The translations under genes and the position numbers were made by a program. Of a stretch of DNA of 64,000 nucleotides, positions 22,247 to 34,081 are shown in pieces. Source of the DNA: Xenoacremonium recifei (taxonomy: Eukaryota; Ascomycota; Sordariomycetes; Hypocreales; Nectriaceae). Positions within the stretch are counted from its first letter, which is position 1. The number at the start of each line of letters is the position of its first letter. The stretch spans positions 124,001 through 188,000 of the forward strand of contig WOFQ01000037.1 of NCBI GenBank assembly GCA_012184525.1, given 5' to 3'. The notes under the pieces are model-generated. The model did no database searches. It was not told the DNA's origin and worked only from the letters and a program-made list of their open reading frames with translations.

Positions 22247-25200
22247 ATGGCCTTTCTCTTTGGAAGCAAGCCCAGTCCGTCGTCAGCAGAGCTCGAGATG
22301 GACGCTTCCGCCCAGCACCAGATCCGCACGCCTGAAGAGGCTGGTAAGTTTGAAGAAGAAGAGGAAGAAGAATTCACCAGACACCTCTAACGTCTCCCAG
22401 TTGCGAGGATCGCCTACCTCTCCAGCGATGTCATCGTCTCCGTCCAGCCTGCCATCGGCGCCGACTCCGACTTCTCCTCCCACTTGAAGCGATATGCCGG
22501 ACGCAAGGATCGCGGCCTCGTTGCCCAGGGCGCCGACGCAGTCCCCGAAGTAAGAAGAAATCCTCTCTATGCAACATCTGCCTGGACCTGGGGGAAGGGC
22601 TTGTGCGCTTGTCGTTTGTCAATGGCAATGCGCGTTGCAGCGGCGTTGGCTGGCGCAATGCCTCTCTCTCCCTGCAAAACAACCCCTCCGACAACACTTT
22701 CCACAGAAATTGGCCGCTGACAAGCCTCTAGATCCTCCCGGTTAGGCACAATGCCGACCCTCTTCTCTCCGTCTTCACCCCAATCCGCTCCGGCAAGCTC
22801 GTCTCCGTCACCACCACTTCCTCCATCCTGCTGCCCTCCATCTCTCACCTCTACAAGCTGGCCAACTACCCGGTTGTCCTCCACGTCTCGCTTCAACCCC
22901 GAACTTTCGCCGACTACTCCGTGATCACCTCGATCCGGAATTCAGGATGGACGTTTGTGCAGTCAGAGACGCTCCAGGAGGCTCAGGATATGGCCCTGAC
23001 CGCCCATGCTCTTGCGGTGCGGACTGGCAAGGGTGTCATTCACTTCTTTGCTCCCTCGACCTCGGCCGATGACAAGCCCATTACCGTTGAGGACGCCGCC
23101 GCCATTCGCGACATCATCGACATCGAGAGTGTTCGGAGGATCCAGGCCGGCCCTGTTGGTGCTTCTACTGGAATCTACGCCGACGATGGGCACATTGCCG
23201 TCTCTTCTGACCACGACCCTGCCATTAGCAGCGTCACTGCCGACAAGACCAACGGTCTGACTGTTCCCCCTAGTGCAGTTGCCTCCAAGGCTCCCTCGAC
23301 GGGCACTTCTCTCAAGTCTAGCGAGGCCAGCGAATCCAGCACTCCTGCGGCCCCTTCATCAGTCGCGACCACTGTTGAGTCTGCTCCTCCCCAGGTCACC
23401 TCAGAGGACATCTACAAGTGCGCCACCCGCATCTGGACCCAGATCAATGCTTCTCTGGGCCGACAGTACAGCGCTTTCGAGTACTCAGGCCCTTCAGACG
23501 CCGAGAACTGCCTCTTCATCTTTGGCTCTGACGCTGGCTCTTTTGCTGAGGCCATTGACGCCGCCAAGCCCGAAGAGGTCTTCGCCAACGCTGCGATCCT
23601 CACCCCTCGACTCTACCGCCCCTGGATGGCCGCATCTCTGGTCGAGGCCATCCCTCGCTCGGTGAAGAGAATTGCTGTCCTTGAGCAGATCCACAAGAAG
23701 ACCACTCGATGGGGACCTCTCCTCATTGATGTTTTGACCTCTACTCGAAGTGGCCCTGGAGGACTCGAGGCTATTGTTGGCTACCAGCTTGGATACGTCG
23801 CGCCGGAGACGGTTACTCAGGCCCTTCGAGGTGTTCTTCAGAACTTGACCGCCGAGAAGCCCATTCAGAACCTCGAGGTTGGCAAGAAGAGCGCTTACAA
23901 GGAGCCCACCGAGTACGGTCTTGAGACTCCCAAGCTCGAGACTGCCTACACCAAGATCCTCGACCAGCTGTTTGGCGAGCGAACATACGTGGCCAACGCT
24001 ATCAAGTCCAAGACCACCGGTCTCTCTGCCACCGTTGCGGCTACCCCTGAGTTCGGATTTGGTTCACTTCTGGCCCGCAAGGAGCGACGCAACCAGTTCG
24101 TGACTGAGGTCAAGGAGGCAGCTACCAGCGGAGCTTTCATCACCGACGGACCCAAGAGCTGGCTTGCACGATGGGCTATGAACGCCGAGGACGCCACCAA
24201 GTCGACCGAGATCGCCGACGATGTCATCTCCCGCTTGGAGACCGATGGCTCTCCTGCCGCTCAGAAGCTGCTCTCCGCCAAGGGACTGTTCCGAAAGGAG
24301 TCTCTCTGGTTGACTGGCTCTGATGCTTGGGCCTACGATCTGGGAAACTCTGGTGTTCACCACGTTCTGGCCTCTGGCGAGAACGTCAACATGCTCATCA
24401 TCGACTCTACCCCCTACTCTCAGAAGTCCGATGTTGATGCCAACCGGAGGAAGAAGGATATTGGTCTTTATGCCATGAACTTTGGAAACGTCTATGTCGC
24501 CTCTACGGCCGTCTACAGCTCCTACACTCAGGTTCTCCAGGCTATGCTGGAAGCTGACAAGTTCGATGGTCCTTCAGTCGTTCTCGCCTACCTGCCCTAC
24601 TTTGGCGAGACCGATTCTCCCCTGACTGTCCTGCAAGAGACCAAGAAGGCTGTTGATGCTGGATACTGGCCCCTGTACCGATGGAACCCCGACAACGAGA
24701 AGAAGGGCGAGCCCAGCTTCTCCCTGGACTCGGAGCTGATCAAGCAAGAGCTCAAGACTTTCTTGGCTCGTGACAACCAGCTCACGCAGATGATGAACAA
24801 GGAGCCCAAGTTTGCCGCCGCCCTTGCCCAGGACTTCGGTTCAGAGGTCCGAACCCAGCAGAAGCGAAAGGCCAAGGATGCCTACAACCAGCTTTTGGAG
24901 GGCCTCCTCGGTGCTCCCCTCACTATCCTGTACGCTTCCGACAACGGCAACGCTGGCAACGTCGCTAAGCGACTTGCTAACCGTGGCCGAAGTCGTGGCC
25001 TGAAGACCTCTGTTATGACCATGGAGGACTACCCTCTCGAGGATCTCCCCAGCGAAGAGAACATCGTCTTCATCACCTCAACGGCTGGTCAGGGTGAATT
25101 CCCCCAGAACGGTCTGGCTTTCTGGGACGCTATCAAGGACAGCACTGACCTTGATCTTGCCTCCGTCAACTACTCCGTGTTCGGTCTTGGTGATAGCCAC

Positions 25201-27197
25201 TACTGGCCCCGAAAGGAGGACAAGATTTACTACAACAAGCCTGCGAAGGATCTTGACCGGGTTCTGACCAACCTGGGTGGTAAGCGCCTTGTCGACATTG
25301 GTCTCGGTGACGACCAGGATCCCGATGGATTCCAGACTGGTTACCAGGAGTGGGAGCCCAAGATCTGGACTGCTCTCGGCGTTGACAACGTCGATGGTCT
25401 TCCTGATGAGCCCCCACCACGAACCAACGAGGATATCAAGATCGAGTCCAACTACCTCCGAGGCACCATTGTTGAGGGTCTGAACGACACCTCTACCGGC
25501 GCCATCTCTGCCGATGACCAGCAGCTTACCAAGTTCCACGGTACATATATGCAGGATGACCGAGACGTTCGGGATGAGCGAAAGGCCCAGGGTCTTGAGC
25601 CCGCTTACTCGTTCATGATTCGATGCCGCCTGGCTGGTGGTATTTCCACGCCTCAGCAGTGGATTCAGATGGACGACATTGCCAACACGCTCGGTAACGA
25701 GACCATGAAGCTCACCACCCGACAGACCTTCCAGTTTCACGGTATCATCAAGAGCAAGCTCAAGCCCGCTATGCAGGCTATCAACCGCGCCCTGATGACC
25801 ACAATTGCTGCTTGCGGTGATGTCAACCGAAACGTCATGTGCAGCTCTCTCCCTACCCAGTCTGCCTACCACCGTCAAGTCTACGCCAGCTCCCAGCTCA
25901 TCAGCGACCATCTCCTGCCTTCAACCACCGCCTACCACGAGATCTGGCTCACTGATGACAACGACAAGAAGGTCCAGGTTGCCGGTGAGGCCGTCCAGGA
26001 CTTCGAGCCTCTCTACGGTCCTACCTACCTGCCCCGAAAGTTCAAGATCACCATTGGCATCCCTCCCCACAACGACACTGATGTGTATGCCCACGATATC
26101 GGTCTGATTGCCATCAAGGGCGAGGACGGCAACCTGGCTGGTTTCAACGTCCTTGCTGGTGGCGGTATGGGCACGACTCACAACAACAAGAAGACCTACC
26201 CTCAGACTGGTCGCATGTTCGGTTACTGCAAGGTCGAGGATGTCCACATTGTCTGTGAGAAGATCATGCTGGTCCAGCGTGACCACGGTGACCGAAAGAA
26301 CCGAAAGCATGCCCGTCTCAAGTACACCATTGACGACATGGGCGTTGAGGTCTTCAAGGGCAAGGTCGAAGAGCTCTGGGGCAAGAAGTTCGAGGCTCAG
26401 CGACCCTTCGAGTTCAAGAGCAACGTCGACACCTTTGGCTGGCAGAAGGATGAGAACGGCCTGAACCACTTCACCTTCTTCATCGAGAACGGCCGTATTG
26501 AGGACACTCCTGAGTTCCAGATGAAGACTGGTCTGCGCGAGATCGCCAAGATCCACAAGGGCGAGTTCCGCCTGACTGGTAACCAGCATCTTATCCTCAG
26601 CAACGCTGCGGACGAGGATCTCCCTGCCATCAAGGAGCTGATGAAGAAGTACAAGCTGGACAACATCCAGTTCTCGGGTCTCCGTCTCAGCTCTTCAGCC
26701 TGTGTCGCCTTCCCTACCTGCGGTCTCGCCATGGCCGAGTCAGAGCGATACCTGCCCGTCCTCATCACCAAGCTAGAGAACGCGCTCGAGGAGAACGGTC
26801 TGCGCCAGGACTCCATTGTCATGCGTATGACGGGCTGCCCCAACGGTTGCGCCCGACCCTGGCTTGCTGAGGTGGCCTTTGTCGGCAAGGCGTACGGTGC
26901 TTACAACATGTACTTGGGCGGCGGCTACCACGGCCAGCGCTTGAACAAGCTGTACCGCCAGAGCATCAAGGAGGACGAGATCCTGACCATCATGAAGGGC
27001 CTGCTGAAGAACTACGCTCTGGAGAGGCAGGAGGGTGAGCGGTTCGGAGACTTCTGCATCCGAACTGGCGTCATCACGGCCACGACCGACGGCCAGAACT
27101 TCCACGACAACGTAAGTTAACAACTCTAACTCTTGATGCCACCGTGCACTTGCTGACTTGTTTCCAGATTCCCGAGGATGACGAGGATGAGGAATAA
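22247..27197 (+). CDS. MET5: Sulfite reductase [NADPH] hemoprotein beta component
   Basis: Four exons (22247-22343, 22401-22549, 22732-27111, 27168-27197), 1551 residues, the usual fungal length. The start is MAFLFGSKPSPSS; the C-terminus after the last intron is IPEDDEDEE. Order: pyruvate-ferredoxin-oxidoreductase-like N-terminal part; a flavodoxin-like domain (LTILYASDNGNAGNVAKRLA, then STAGQGEFPQNG and VFGLGDSHYWP); and the two-repeat sulfite/nitrite reductase part with TTRQTFQFHGI, then the siroheme/4Fe-4S cysteines CVAFPTC and TGCPNGCARP (CX5C...CX3C). With the alpha flavoprotein it reduces sulfite to sulfide for cysteine/methionine synthesis. Codon use is strongly biased toward C-ending codons, as in highly expressed genes, which also creates long antisense frames. 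Confidence 0.97.
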
Positions 27198-27700
27198 ACG
27201 AGGAAACGCAGTTAGGAAACAAAAATTGACAAAAAGACAAAAAGGAGCGTGGGACATTTTGGTTTCGAACTTTGCTGCTATGTCTTGAGAGCATATAGGT
27301 TGTTGGGCCAGGCGCACTGGTTTGGTTGCATGTTCCATGTAGGAATAAGTAGTTAAGCATTTTGAACAGAAAAGACTTGATCTTGCTGTAGCATTCCTTC
27401 GAGATACAACGTGCATTGCGGTGTTAGTGGGGAAGAAGAGGCGGTTTTGTCAGGGGTATAAACATCTATTCCTGCAGACCTATTCCCAAACCAAGACCAA
27501 GCAGAGCCATGCCGAAACAAATCATACATTCTCATCCAGGGGGTTCCGTCGCTTCCACCCAAAATCCATACATCGCGTTAGACTATAAACAAGCCATGCC
27601 ATTATCATACCCCCTGTCCCCCGAAAATCACAACCCCTAAACGCTTAAAACTCCCAACACCACGAAACACGCTTTTTTTGTAATTATACTCAAGATCAAA
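27198..27700. other. Convergent 3' flanks of sulfite reductase and chitin synthase
   Basis: 503 bp between converging stops; no gene seen. Confidence 0.6.
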
Positions 27701-30700
27701 TCACGTTCGAAGACTGCTCCCCACGCTGCTCATCTTCTCGCTCACGCGCTCGCGCACACCGCCCATCCACTTGGGCGCCTTGAGGCTCATGCGCACGCGG
27801 CCCTCGACGACCATGTTGACGACGTTGATGACGGCAAAGGTGGTGCTGCCGATGGCGCGGAAGACGGCCAGCGAGGCGACGGACCACAGGATGAAGGTGA
27901 GGTAGAAGTTGTCGCCGATGCCCTTGCTGCTGTAGGCCTCGCTGACGGCCATGCCGAGGATGCCGTTGGCGATCATCCACGTGAGCACCATGTACGTGCG
28001 CACGCTCTTGTAGTAGTCTTCTTGGAGCTGGGCCTCGCTGACGGCGCCGGCGGGCACCTCGACGCGGTCGCGGAGGTTGCGGAGGGCTTCGTCGTAGCCG
28101 CTGTCGATGTCCAGCTGCTCGCTGGGCATCTCCAGCTCGACGGTCTCGCCCTTGCCGACAGCGCCACCGAGATCCGTCTTCATCACGTTGTCGCCCTTGG
28201 TGCCCCAGGTGACGTCGTGCGTGTTGCAGAATGCGTAGACCTGCAGGGTGCAGATGTAGCTGGGCAGCAGGAGGAAGTACTGGGCCGACGAGGTGATCAT
28301 GTGCCACGGCTCAAGATACAGGAACGACATGATGAAGTACATGCCAATCGTCGAGAACACAGATACTATCAGGTTCGTGAAGACGTTGTTGCCGATCTTG
28401 AGGCCGTCGCTGTTGTCGGTGAGCTGTCGGATGATGATGTAGATGGTCGCGAAGGTGGTGTAAAACATGATAATGGCGTAGATGATCATACTGGTGAGGT
28501 AGAGCTTCTTACTGCCCTGCGGACGGTTGCCCAGCGACAGAATGAACTGCGTCGAGATGAGCAGCACGCAGGCGTAGCGTAGGATAATGAAGATGACGTT
28601 GCCGATGCCGTGGCCGAAGGGATCGACCTTGGGATCGGTGAGACCGCCGGCGACGAAGTAGAAGGTCAGGTAGAAGTTGGCGAGCGAGAAGAAGGTGAAC
28701 ATGAGCTGGATGAACTGGTAGACGAATTCGATGTGCAGGAGGACCTTGCGGGCGACAGTGTGGTCGGTCAGCCAGATCTGCTTGAAGTGCACAAGTGAGT
28801 AGACAGCAGCAAAGAAGGCTCCGTTGAGCCATCGACGACGCTGGGAGATGAATTCGGGCACAGTATCTGGTGGTTATCAGTAAGTGGTGCACTCGGCCGG
28901 GTTCAGGGGTAGTAGACTCACCAGGCACATCCGTCTCTCCAGTACACCCCTTGACGTACTTGAGCACCCATCTCTCACCACGTTTTGCCACCAATTCCCA
29001 GCAAAGAATTCGATCTTCAGCCAGATACATGTTGGCGGTGAACACATCGGCGTGCTGTCCATGCAGCGTCTCGCCCTTGAAGTACTGGCTCAGCGGCCCA
29101 TGCCCAGTCTCATCGTTTTGCAACGCGTGGAAGCGATACGCACTCAGCGCACCGGGAAGCACAGTGATGTACCCAAAGACCGACTCGAGCGGCTTGTCCA
29201 GGATGTTGGACATCTTGTACTCGAAGTTCTGCGAGGCCACGAGCGGGTTGAGGAGGTTAGTACCCAACTTGCCCTTCATGGCCTTGATCTCGCCACACGC
29301 GCCGGCCACGTTCGAGTCTGTGTCAAAGGCCTTCCACAGATGGTAAAGCGAATTGGTACCCGGCCGTGTACCAACATCTAGCAGGATGCAGACATTCGGG
29401 TTGAGCGCCTTGCCGAAGGCGTTGAAGAACCAACGGTGTGAGTTGAGCTTGCGCTGGTTCTTCTCCTTGAGGCAGAAGATGATCTGGCACGGCACGATAC
29501 CCTTCTCAGCGCCCTTGAACTTGAGATCCGAGTCGAGCGACACCTGCGTAGTGTACTCGTAGACGTGCGCCTGGACAGCGCGGTTGTTGACGAAGTTCTT
29601 TGCGATGCCGTGCTGGTAGACACCCATGGCGGCGAGGGCATCGAGGGTGCGAGGATGGATCTTCTCACGTCCATCAGACACAATGCAGACGACAATCTTC
29701 TGCCAGCCGGTCTCTCCCCACGTACGCGAGCGGTTCCGCGAACAGAAGTGCGAGATGTTCTTCATCACCGCGTGCATCGTTCGTGTAAAACCAATCTCGT
29801 CTTCATTGTACATGGTGACGCAGATGAACAGCTCCGTCTCACGCGTGGTGCGCCCAATCGTCTGGCGCAGCTTGTACCCCTTGTCGACGAAGTCATCGGG
29901 ATCGCAGGTCACAGCCGTGTAGCGCATGTGCGTGAACTCGACTTCATCTCGGCGTGGCAAGAAGCTGTAGAGGATGGTTGGGATCTTGCACTCCAGGACC
30001 AGCTCACCATTGATGAGTTGGACCTCCTTTCTGGACATCTGGGGAGCCCGTACGCCTCGTCGCTCTTGAGCTCCGTCTGGCGCAGGGCCGTAGTGTTCGA
30101 CCTTATCGTCCCAGTACTCGCTGCTCTCCTCGTTGAGCGTCTCCTGGGACTCAGACATGTACGAGTTACGGTCGATGGGGTGAGGACGGGCCTCGCTGAG
30201 GTCTGACTCCGGGCCAAAGACATCGTCGTCGTCGGCATCGTGTAGTGGAATAGAGACGGTTGCGTCGTCTGCGAAGACGTGCGATTGAGTGTGAGGGTCT
30301 CTGGGTGTGGTCGAGAAAAGGGGCGCTGGAGGTAGCGGGCGGCGAGGGCTGCCGCCATATCTAGACGAAGGCGTCCCTGGTCGAGGACTGCCATTGAGAT
30401 CTGCTGGTTCGTACGACACGTTGGATGGCGGCGGTCTCGAGAAGTCGGACATGCGCGAAGAGGGTGTCCAGGGTCGGATGGGGGAGCTTCCACCGTCTCG
30501 GCTTCCATATGGGATATACGAGGAGTCGGGGGGCATCATCGTCGGGATGTCGTCGAGCACCGAGTTAGCCCGCGAGTGCGAGGACCGGACACTGGGCTGG
30601 TAGTTGAGGTTTCGTCGCGGCGTTCGAATACTAGGCGGTTGTCTTGGTGAGCTGTTGTTCTGAGCTTGGAGGTCCTTGAAAGCCGGAGCAGGGTCGTAGT

Positions 30701-31271
30701 AGTTGAGGCCATGCTTCATCTTCTTGCGTCTGTCGCTGGCCCCCGGAGGGATGTTGGGGAGCTGTCTAGGCATCTCGTCTCCAGTCTCTGTGGTAACTTC
30801 TGACTCTGTGTCTTCCTCGTTCTTCTGCAACTTTGCAGAGGGCGCGCGGAAGAGAGAGACCTTGCGCAGGATGGTGTTGACGAGCTTGGGGGGAGCGTAG
30901 GCCTGCTTCTTCTTCTTGGGACTATCAAGATCGTCCAGTGTCGACGCAGCCTTGCCGTTAGTAGTCGAAGTCGAAGTCGAAGTCGCGGGCCTACCGACAG
31001 CTAGAGGAGGAGGCACCAGAACTTCCGGCGACTTGAGGGGGCTAGCAGTAGCAGTAGTCGAGGCGGGCTCGTAGGGAGGAGGAGTAGGAGGAGTGGAAAC
31101 GAGACAACAAGTAGACGATGCTTCTACATACGTGCGTGTATCAAACGCCTCTTCGGTCGACGTCAACAGGCGTGCGGCAGCCGGGCTCTGGCCATTGGGC
31201 GTCAGTTCCTCGTCGTCGTACGGCGGCAGACTGTAGTCGGGCGGCCGCAAGGGCGTGTGCGAGCCGTCCAT
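27701..31271 (-). CDS. Chitin synthase, division 1 (class I/II-like)
   Basis: Two exons (31271-28922, 28866-27701), about 1171 residues. The 55-bp intron falls just before the QRRRW motif, with DVP joined to DTVPEFISQRRRW. The first about 430 residues are Pro/Ser-rich and disordered. Then follow the catalytic motifs: CVTMYNEDE, VVCIVSDGREK, LLDVGTRPGT, AGACGEIKAMKG (donor-site GEI), EDRILCWELV, and QRRRWLNGAFF. After that come about seven membrane helices (for example FIQLMFTFFSLANFYLTFYF). The enzyme polymerises UDP-GlcNAc into chitin at the plasma membrane. The WKAFDTDSNVAGACGEI region fits class I/II better than class III. The N-terminus is long for the class and could hide a small intron near 31130. 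Confidence 0.93.
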
Positions 31272-32044
31272 CCTGTCTGGCTGGTACTGGATGTTGTTTG
31301 ACTCGGCGGCTGGAATGCGAGAGCGGGTAGTTGCAAGACGGGCTCGGCGGAGGTCTCGGTTTGGCGACTAGAAGCGAGCGGATGGCATCAAACGGGGGTT
31401 CGCGCCGCTTTGTTGTGACACCCGTGGGACGAGAAGGATATATGTTAGCGAAAGGTTGAAAGCAAGCGATGATATCTCTGCTGCTCAATGATACTGGAGG
31501 ATAGACAAAGACGTGGTGGACAATGGCTGTCAGTTGCAGGTGGGCAATGGTGCTGCAATAGCGTGGGAGTGGGGAGCTTGGAGGAGCTCGGGGAAATAAA
31601 ACAAAGGGATTGCGTAGTGCGTTGACCCGGCAACCGGGAGGGACCATCTCGAGTAAGACATGCAGCGACAGGGGTTGGCGGGCGGCAGCAGCAGCGATTG
31701 GCTGAATATGCTGGTTATGAATGTCAGCAGATGAGCCTGAGAAGGGGTCTTTATTTAGTTTTCGTCGTTTCTTTTCTTTTTGCTTTGTGTCGGCATGAAG
31801 GCGGATACTCTGGAGTCGGCGCCTCGACTTGATATCACTTAGAAGGAGGGGCAGAGACACAGCTCTGGACACGGTAAATAAAATATTGTTGAGTATAAGA
31901 GAATAATTAGACATGTTCCCAGCAATCTCTAGAGTTGGAAGCCTAATATTAGAAAGGGCTGACCCAGTTAGTGACCATAGCAGAATACCTAACCTACAAG
32001 TAGACCTCGAATTCGGATCTTTAATTTAGACCCCCAAGGTATCT

Positions 32045-32200
32045 GAATCCCCCATCCAGAGCCCTGATCTAAATTTCCGATTTTGATCCGTAACCCGAAT
32101 CCATCATCTGATCCAAGGTCCAAATTTAAATTCATGATTTTGATTCATAACATGAATCTCTCATCCGAACAGTCACCTCAATCCCTAGCCTTCTATAGTC
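32045..32200. repeat. Degenerate tandem repeat, period about 52-56 bp
   Basis: Three imperfect units begin with GAATC at 32045, 32097 and 32153. Units one and two share the blocks AAATTT and GATTTTGAT; the first reads GATTTTGATCCGTAACCCG and the second GATTTTGATTCATAACATG. Most differences in that block are C-to-T or G-to-A. The surrounding 350 bp are AT-rich compared with both flanks. Confidence 0.5.
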
Positions 32201-32527
32201 CGGATCCCTAATCCACCTAATAATAATATTATGAGCAAATATTAGGTGCGGTGTCAACCAAGGCAGACATTTTACTGTCAATAATGGAAGGAAGGCCATC
32301 ATTCATGTCCATGCACGGGTGCCTTGTTAGGCAGCCCCGCGTGCAGCTTTTGGCCTATTCCCTAAGGCCAGCTACAAACGACAACCTCCGGCCTTCCCCA
32401 CGTCAAGGCTCCCGCTATCAATCACAGCCACTCAACTGGGACCACGCAAGGCAGACTGCCACCTAGCTACATCAACGTCGCATCGCCACGAGCCAGCAGC
32501 GCTCAGGTCACCTTTTCTTTGTTCACC

Positions 32528-32623
32528 ATGGAAAGACACGTTGCTCAACCATCCGCCGCTATTTCCTCGCAGGCCCCAGCGCCATTCGCAATCACGTCCA
32601 CTCCGGCCACCATCGCGACCTGA
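32528..32623 (+). other. Upstream open reading frame, 31 codons
   Basis: An ATG at 32528 in good context opens 31 codons and closes with TGA at 32623, 35 bases before the main ATG at 32659. If both lie on the same transcript it could limit translation of the Cys/His protein. Alternatively this stretch is part of an unseen first exon. Confidence 0.3.
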
Positions 32624-32658
32624 TTGAGAATCGCTACGAATTCAGGAATCCAAACAAC

Positions 32659-33621
32659 ATGACATACCTCGATGGAGGGCCGGTGGAACGAAGACAACAC
32701 AAGCCCGAGTGCAGAGCATGCAGCACAATTCTGGACCCCGTAACACTCAGCCCATACTGCTCACGCCATCGATGTATGACCCATGGATGTCCATGGCCTA
32801 GAGAATCTCCCCTAGCTGCCGACAGCTGGACTTGCTCTGTACACAAAGATACTTTTGTGGCGTACCGGACCGTGCCGTCAGAACCACCTCTGCCATCCGC
32901 ACCGCCTCCGCCACATGCACCAGTTGTGGTACCGACTCTACCGTCTCGGCCACCGACCCAGGTGCCCAACACTTGTGAATTATGCCCCGGGAGGATTCAA
33001 TACCTTCCTGGAAGACATTATCGCAATCTATGCAGCAGGCACCGCTGTACAGTCGAAGGATGCGGGGAGCCACGCGAGAGAGTACGGGGGACTGACCCTA
33101 CTTGGCTGTGTATCCCTCACAGACTGTCTCGAGAACAAGATCAGCTTCAAGCACAGCCTGAAGCGCAGGGGCCGTCTTTGGAACCAAAGAATACGACCAT
33201 AAGTCCGCCACCGAATGACATAACAATAATACCTACGAAGAAGCGTTTTCGGCCGCAGTCACTCTTCAAATGGACGTCTCTCGGCAAGAAACCGGGGAAA
33301 ACCCCGCCCGCGAGTGATGCCGAGAAGCCTCGTGTCAATGGCTCTGATCACAGCGGCGTAAAGAGCGGAGAATACTCGGCCCCTTCTCCTTGGTCTAAGA
33401 AGTGGCCCAAAAGTAGCCTCGCTCACGAGCCTCCAGCTGGCATGGATCAGTCAAAGAAGGTTGAAGTGTCTTCGGGAGATGTTGGCTGGCATCAGTGCCA
33501 TGCACCGGCATGCCAAGATCGAGTTCTGAGCGAGGAGATCTGGGTTTGCCAGAAACATCTGGAACAAGGCTTTTTCGATGAAGACGACCCTCCTGGATAT
33601 ATGGACCGCCCCTGTTCCTGA
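32659..33621 (+). CDS. Unknown protein with duplicated Cys/His zinc-binding-like modules
   Basis: Single-exon frame of 320 residues; I do not recognise a named domain. Two modules have matching spacing: C18, C21, C34, H37, C39, C44, C59, H62 and C106, C109, C125, H128, C130, C135, C151, H154, that is CX2C-X12/15-CX2HXCX4C-X14/15-CX2H. Both contain CSRHRC and W(T/L)C(S/I)(V/P)H. A half module near the C-terminus has C280, C285, C297, H300 (WVCQKH). Between them are a Pro-rich linker and a basic, disordered middle (KKRFRPQSLFKWTSLGKKPGK). Eight Cys/His per module suggests two structural zinc ions. Function unknown; no DNA-binding signature. The start could lie further upstream if an intron exists. 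Confidence 0.65.
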   Translation: MTYLDGGPVERRQHKPECRACSTILDPVTLSPYCSRHRCMTHGCPWPRESPLAADSWTCSVHKDTFVAYRTVPSEPPLPSAPPPPHAPVVVPTLPSRPPTQVPNTCELCPGRIQYLPGRHYRNLCSRHRCTVEGCGEPRERVRGTDPTWLCIPHRLSREQDQLQAQPEAQGPSLEPKNTTISPPPNDITIIPTKKRFRPQSLFKWTSLGKKPGKTPPASDAEKPRVNGSDHSGVKSGEYSAPSPWSKKWPKSSLAHEPPAGMDQSKKVEVSSGDVGWHQCHAPACQDRVLSEEIWVCQKHLEQGFFDEDDPPGYMDRPCS

Positions 33622-34081
33622 GAGGTTCGTCAAATGCTCTTCGTCGCCTTACGCGTTGTTATCCATGCTGTGGAAACACCCTAATATGTGCCTTGTATTA
33701 TTGGAATGAGAGTCTAGATGGCCATTCTGGGTTAATTGTGACTTGGGCAAATGAAACTAAACTGGAATTCTACTTTGACGAACTCTGTTGCCCTGCTTGT
33801 CATGGAACCGGGAAAATTTACTTCCCTAGTCTCAAGAGTTACCTTGTGTTTTACAGGTTTGTCTCCATCCAACCTTGTTCGTGAACCCTTTAGGCCTGAC
33901 GAACTCTAAAGGATAACTCCATGCGCTCGTGACCATTCGAAGGTGTCATTTCCATCGTAGAAGATGGCTGATGCCCCGCGTGTATAAATATACTCCCCCG
34001 CTTCCCCAGACATTCGAGAAGCCTTTCTTATCTGCTTAAAACCCGATATCAGATTCGTGATATTCACAAAAACTGATCGTC
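33622..34081. other. Promoter region of the MFS transporter
   Basis: 460 bp holding the 3' flank of the Cys/His gene and the transporter promoter with a TATA box (separate entry). No gene seen. Confidence 0.55.
33983..33990 (+). promoter_or_regulatory. TATA box of the MFS transporter
   Basis: TATAAATA lies 92 bp upstream of the ATG at 34082, followed by CT-rich sequence, as in regulated fungal promoters. Confidence 0.6.

Larger units (their letters stand above)
31272..32658. other. Divergent intergenic region with AT-rich repeat
   Basis: About 1.4 kb between the chitin synthase start and the Cys/His protein start. 31272-31900 is probably the chitin synthase promoter and long 5'UTR. 31900-32250 is AT-rich with degenerate repeats (separate entry). 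32528-32623 is a 31-codon upstream frame before the next gene. Confidence 0.5.

Noticed and set aside
25078..25911. 277-residue antisense frame inside sulfite reductase
   Set aside because: Shadow created by strong codon bias; no domain, start or splice context.
29565..30206. 213-residue plus-strand frame over the chitin synthase
   Set aside because: Antisense shadow; the minus frame carries all chitin synthase motifs.
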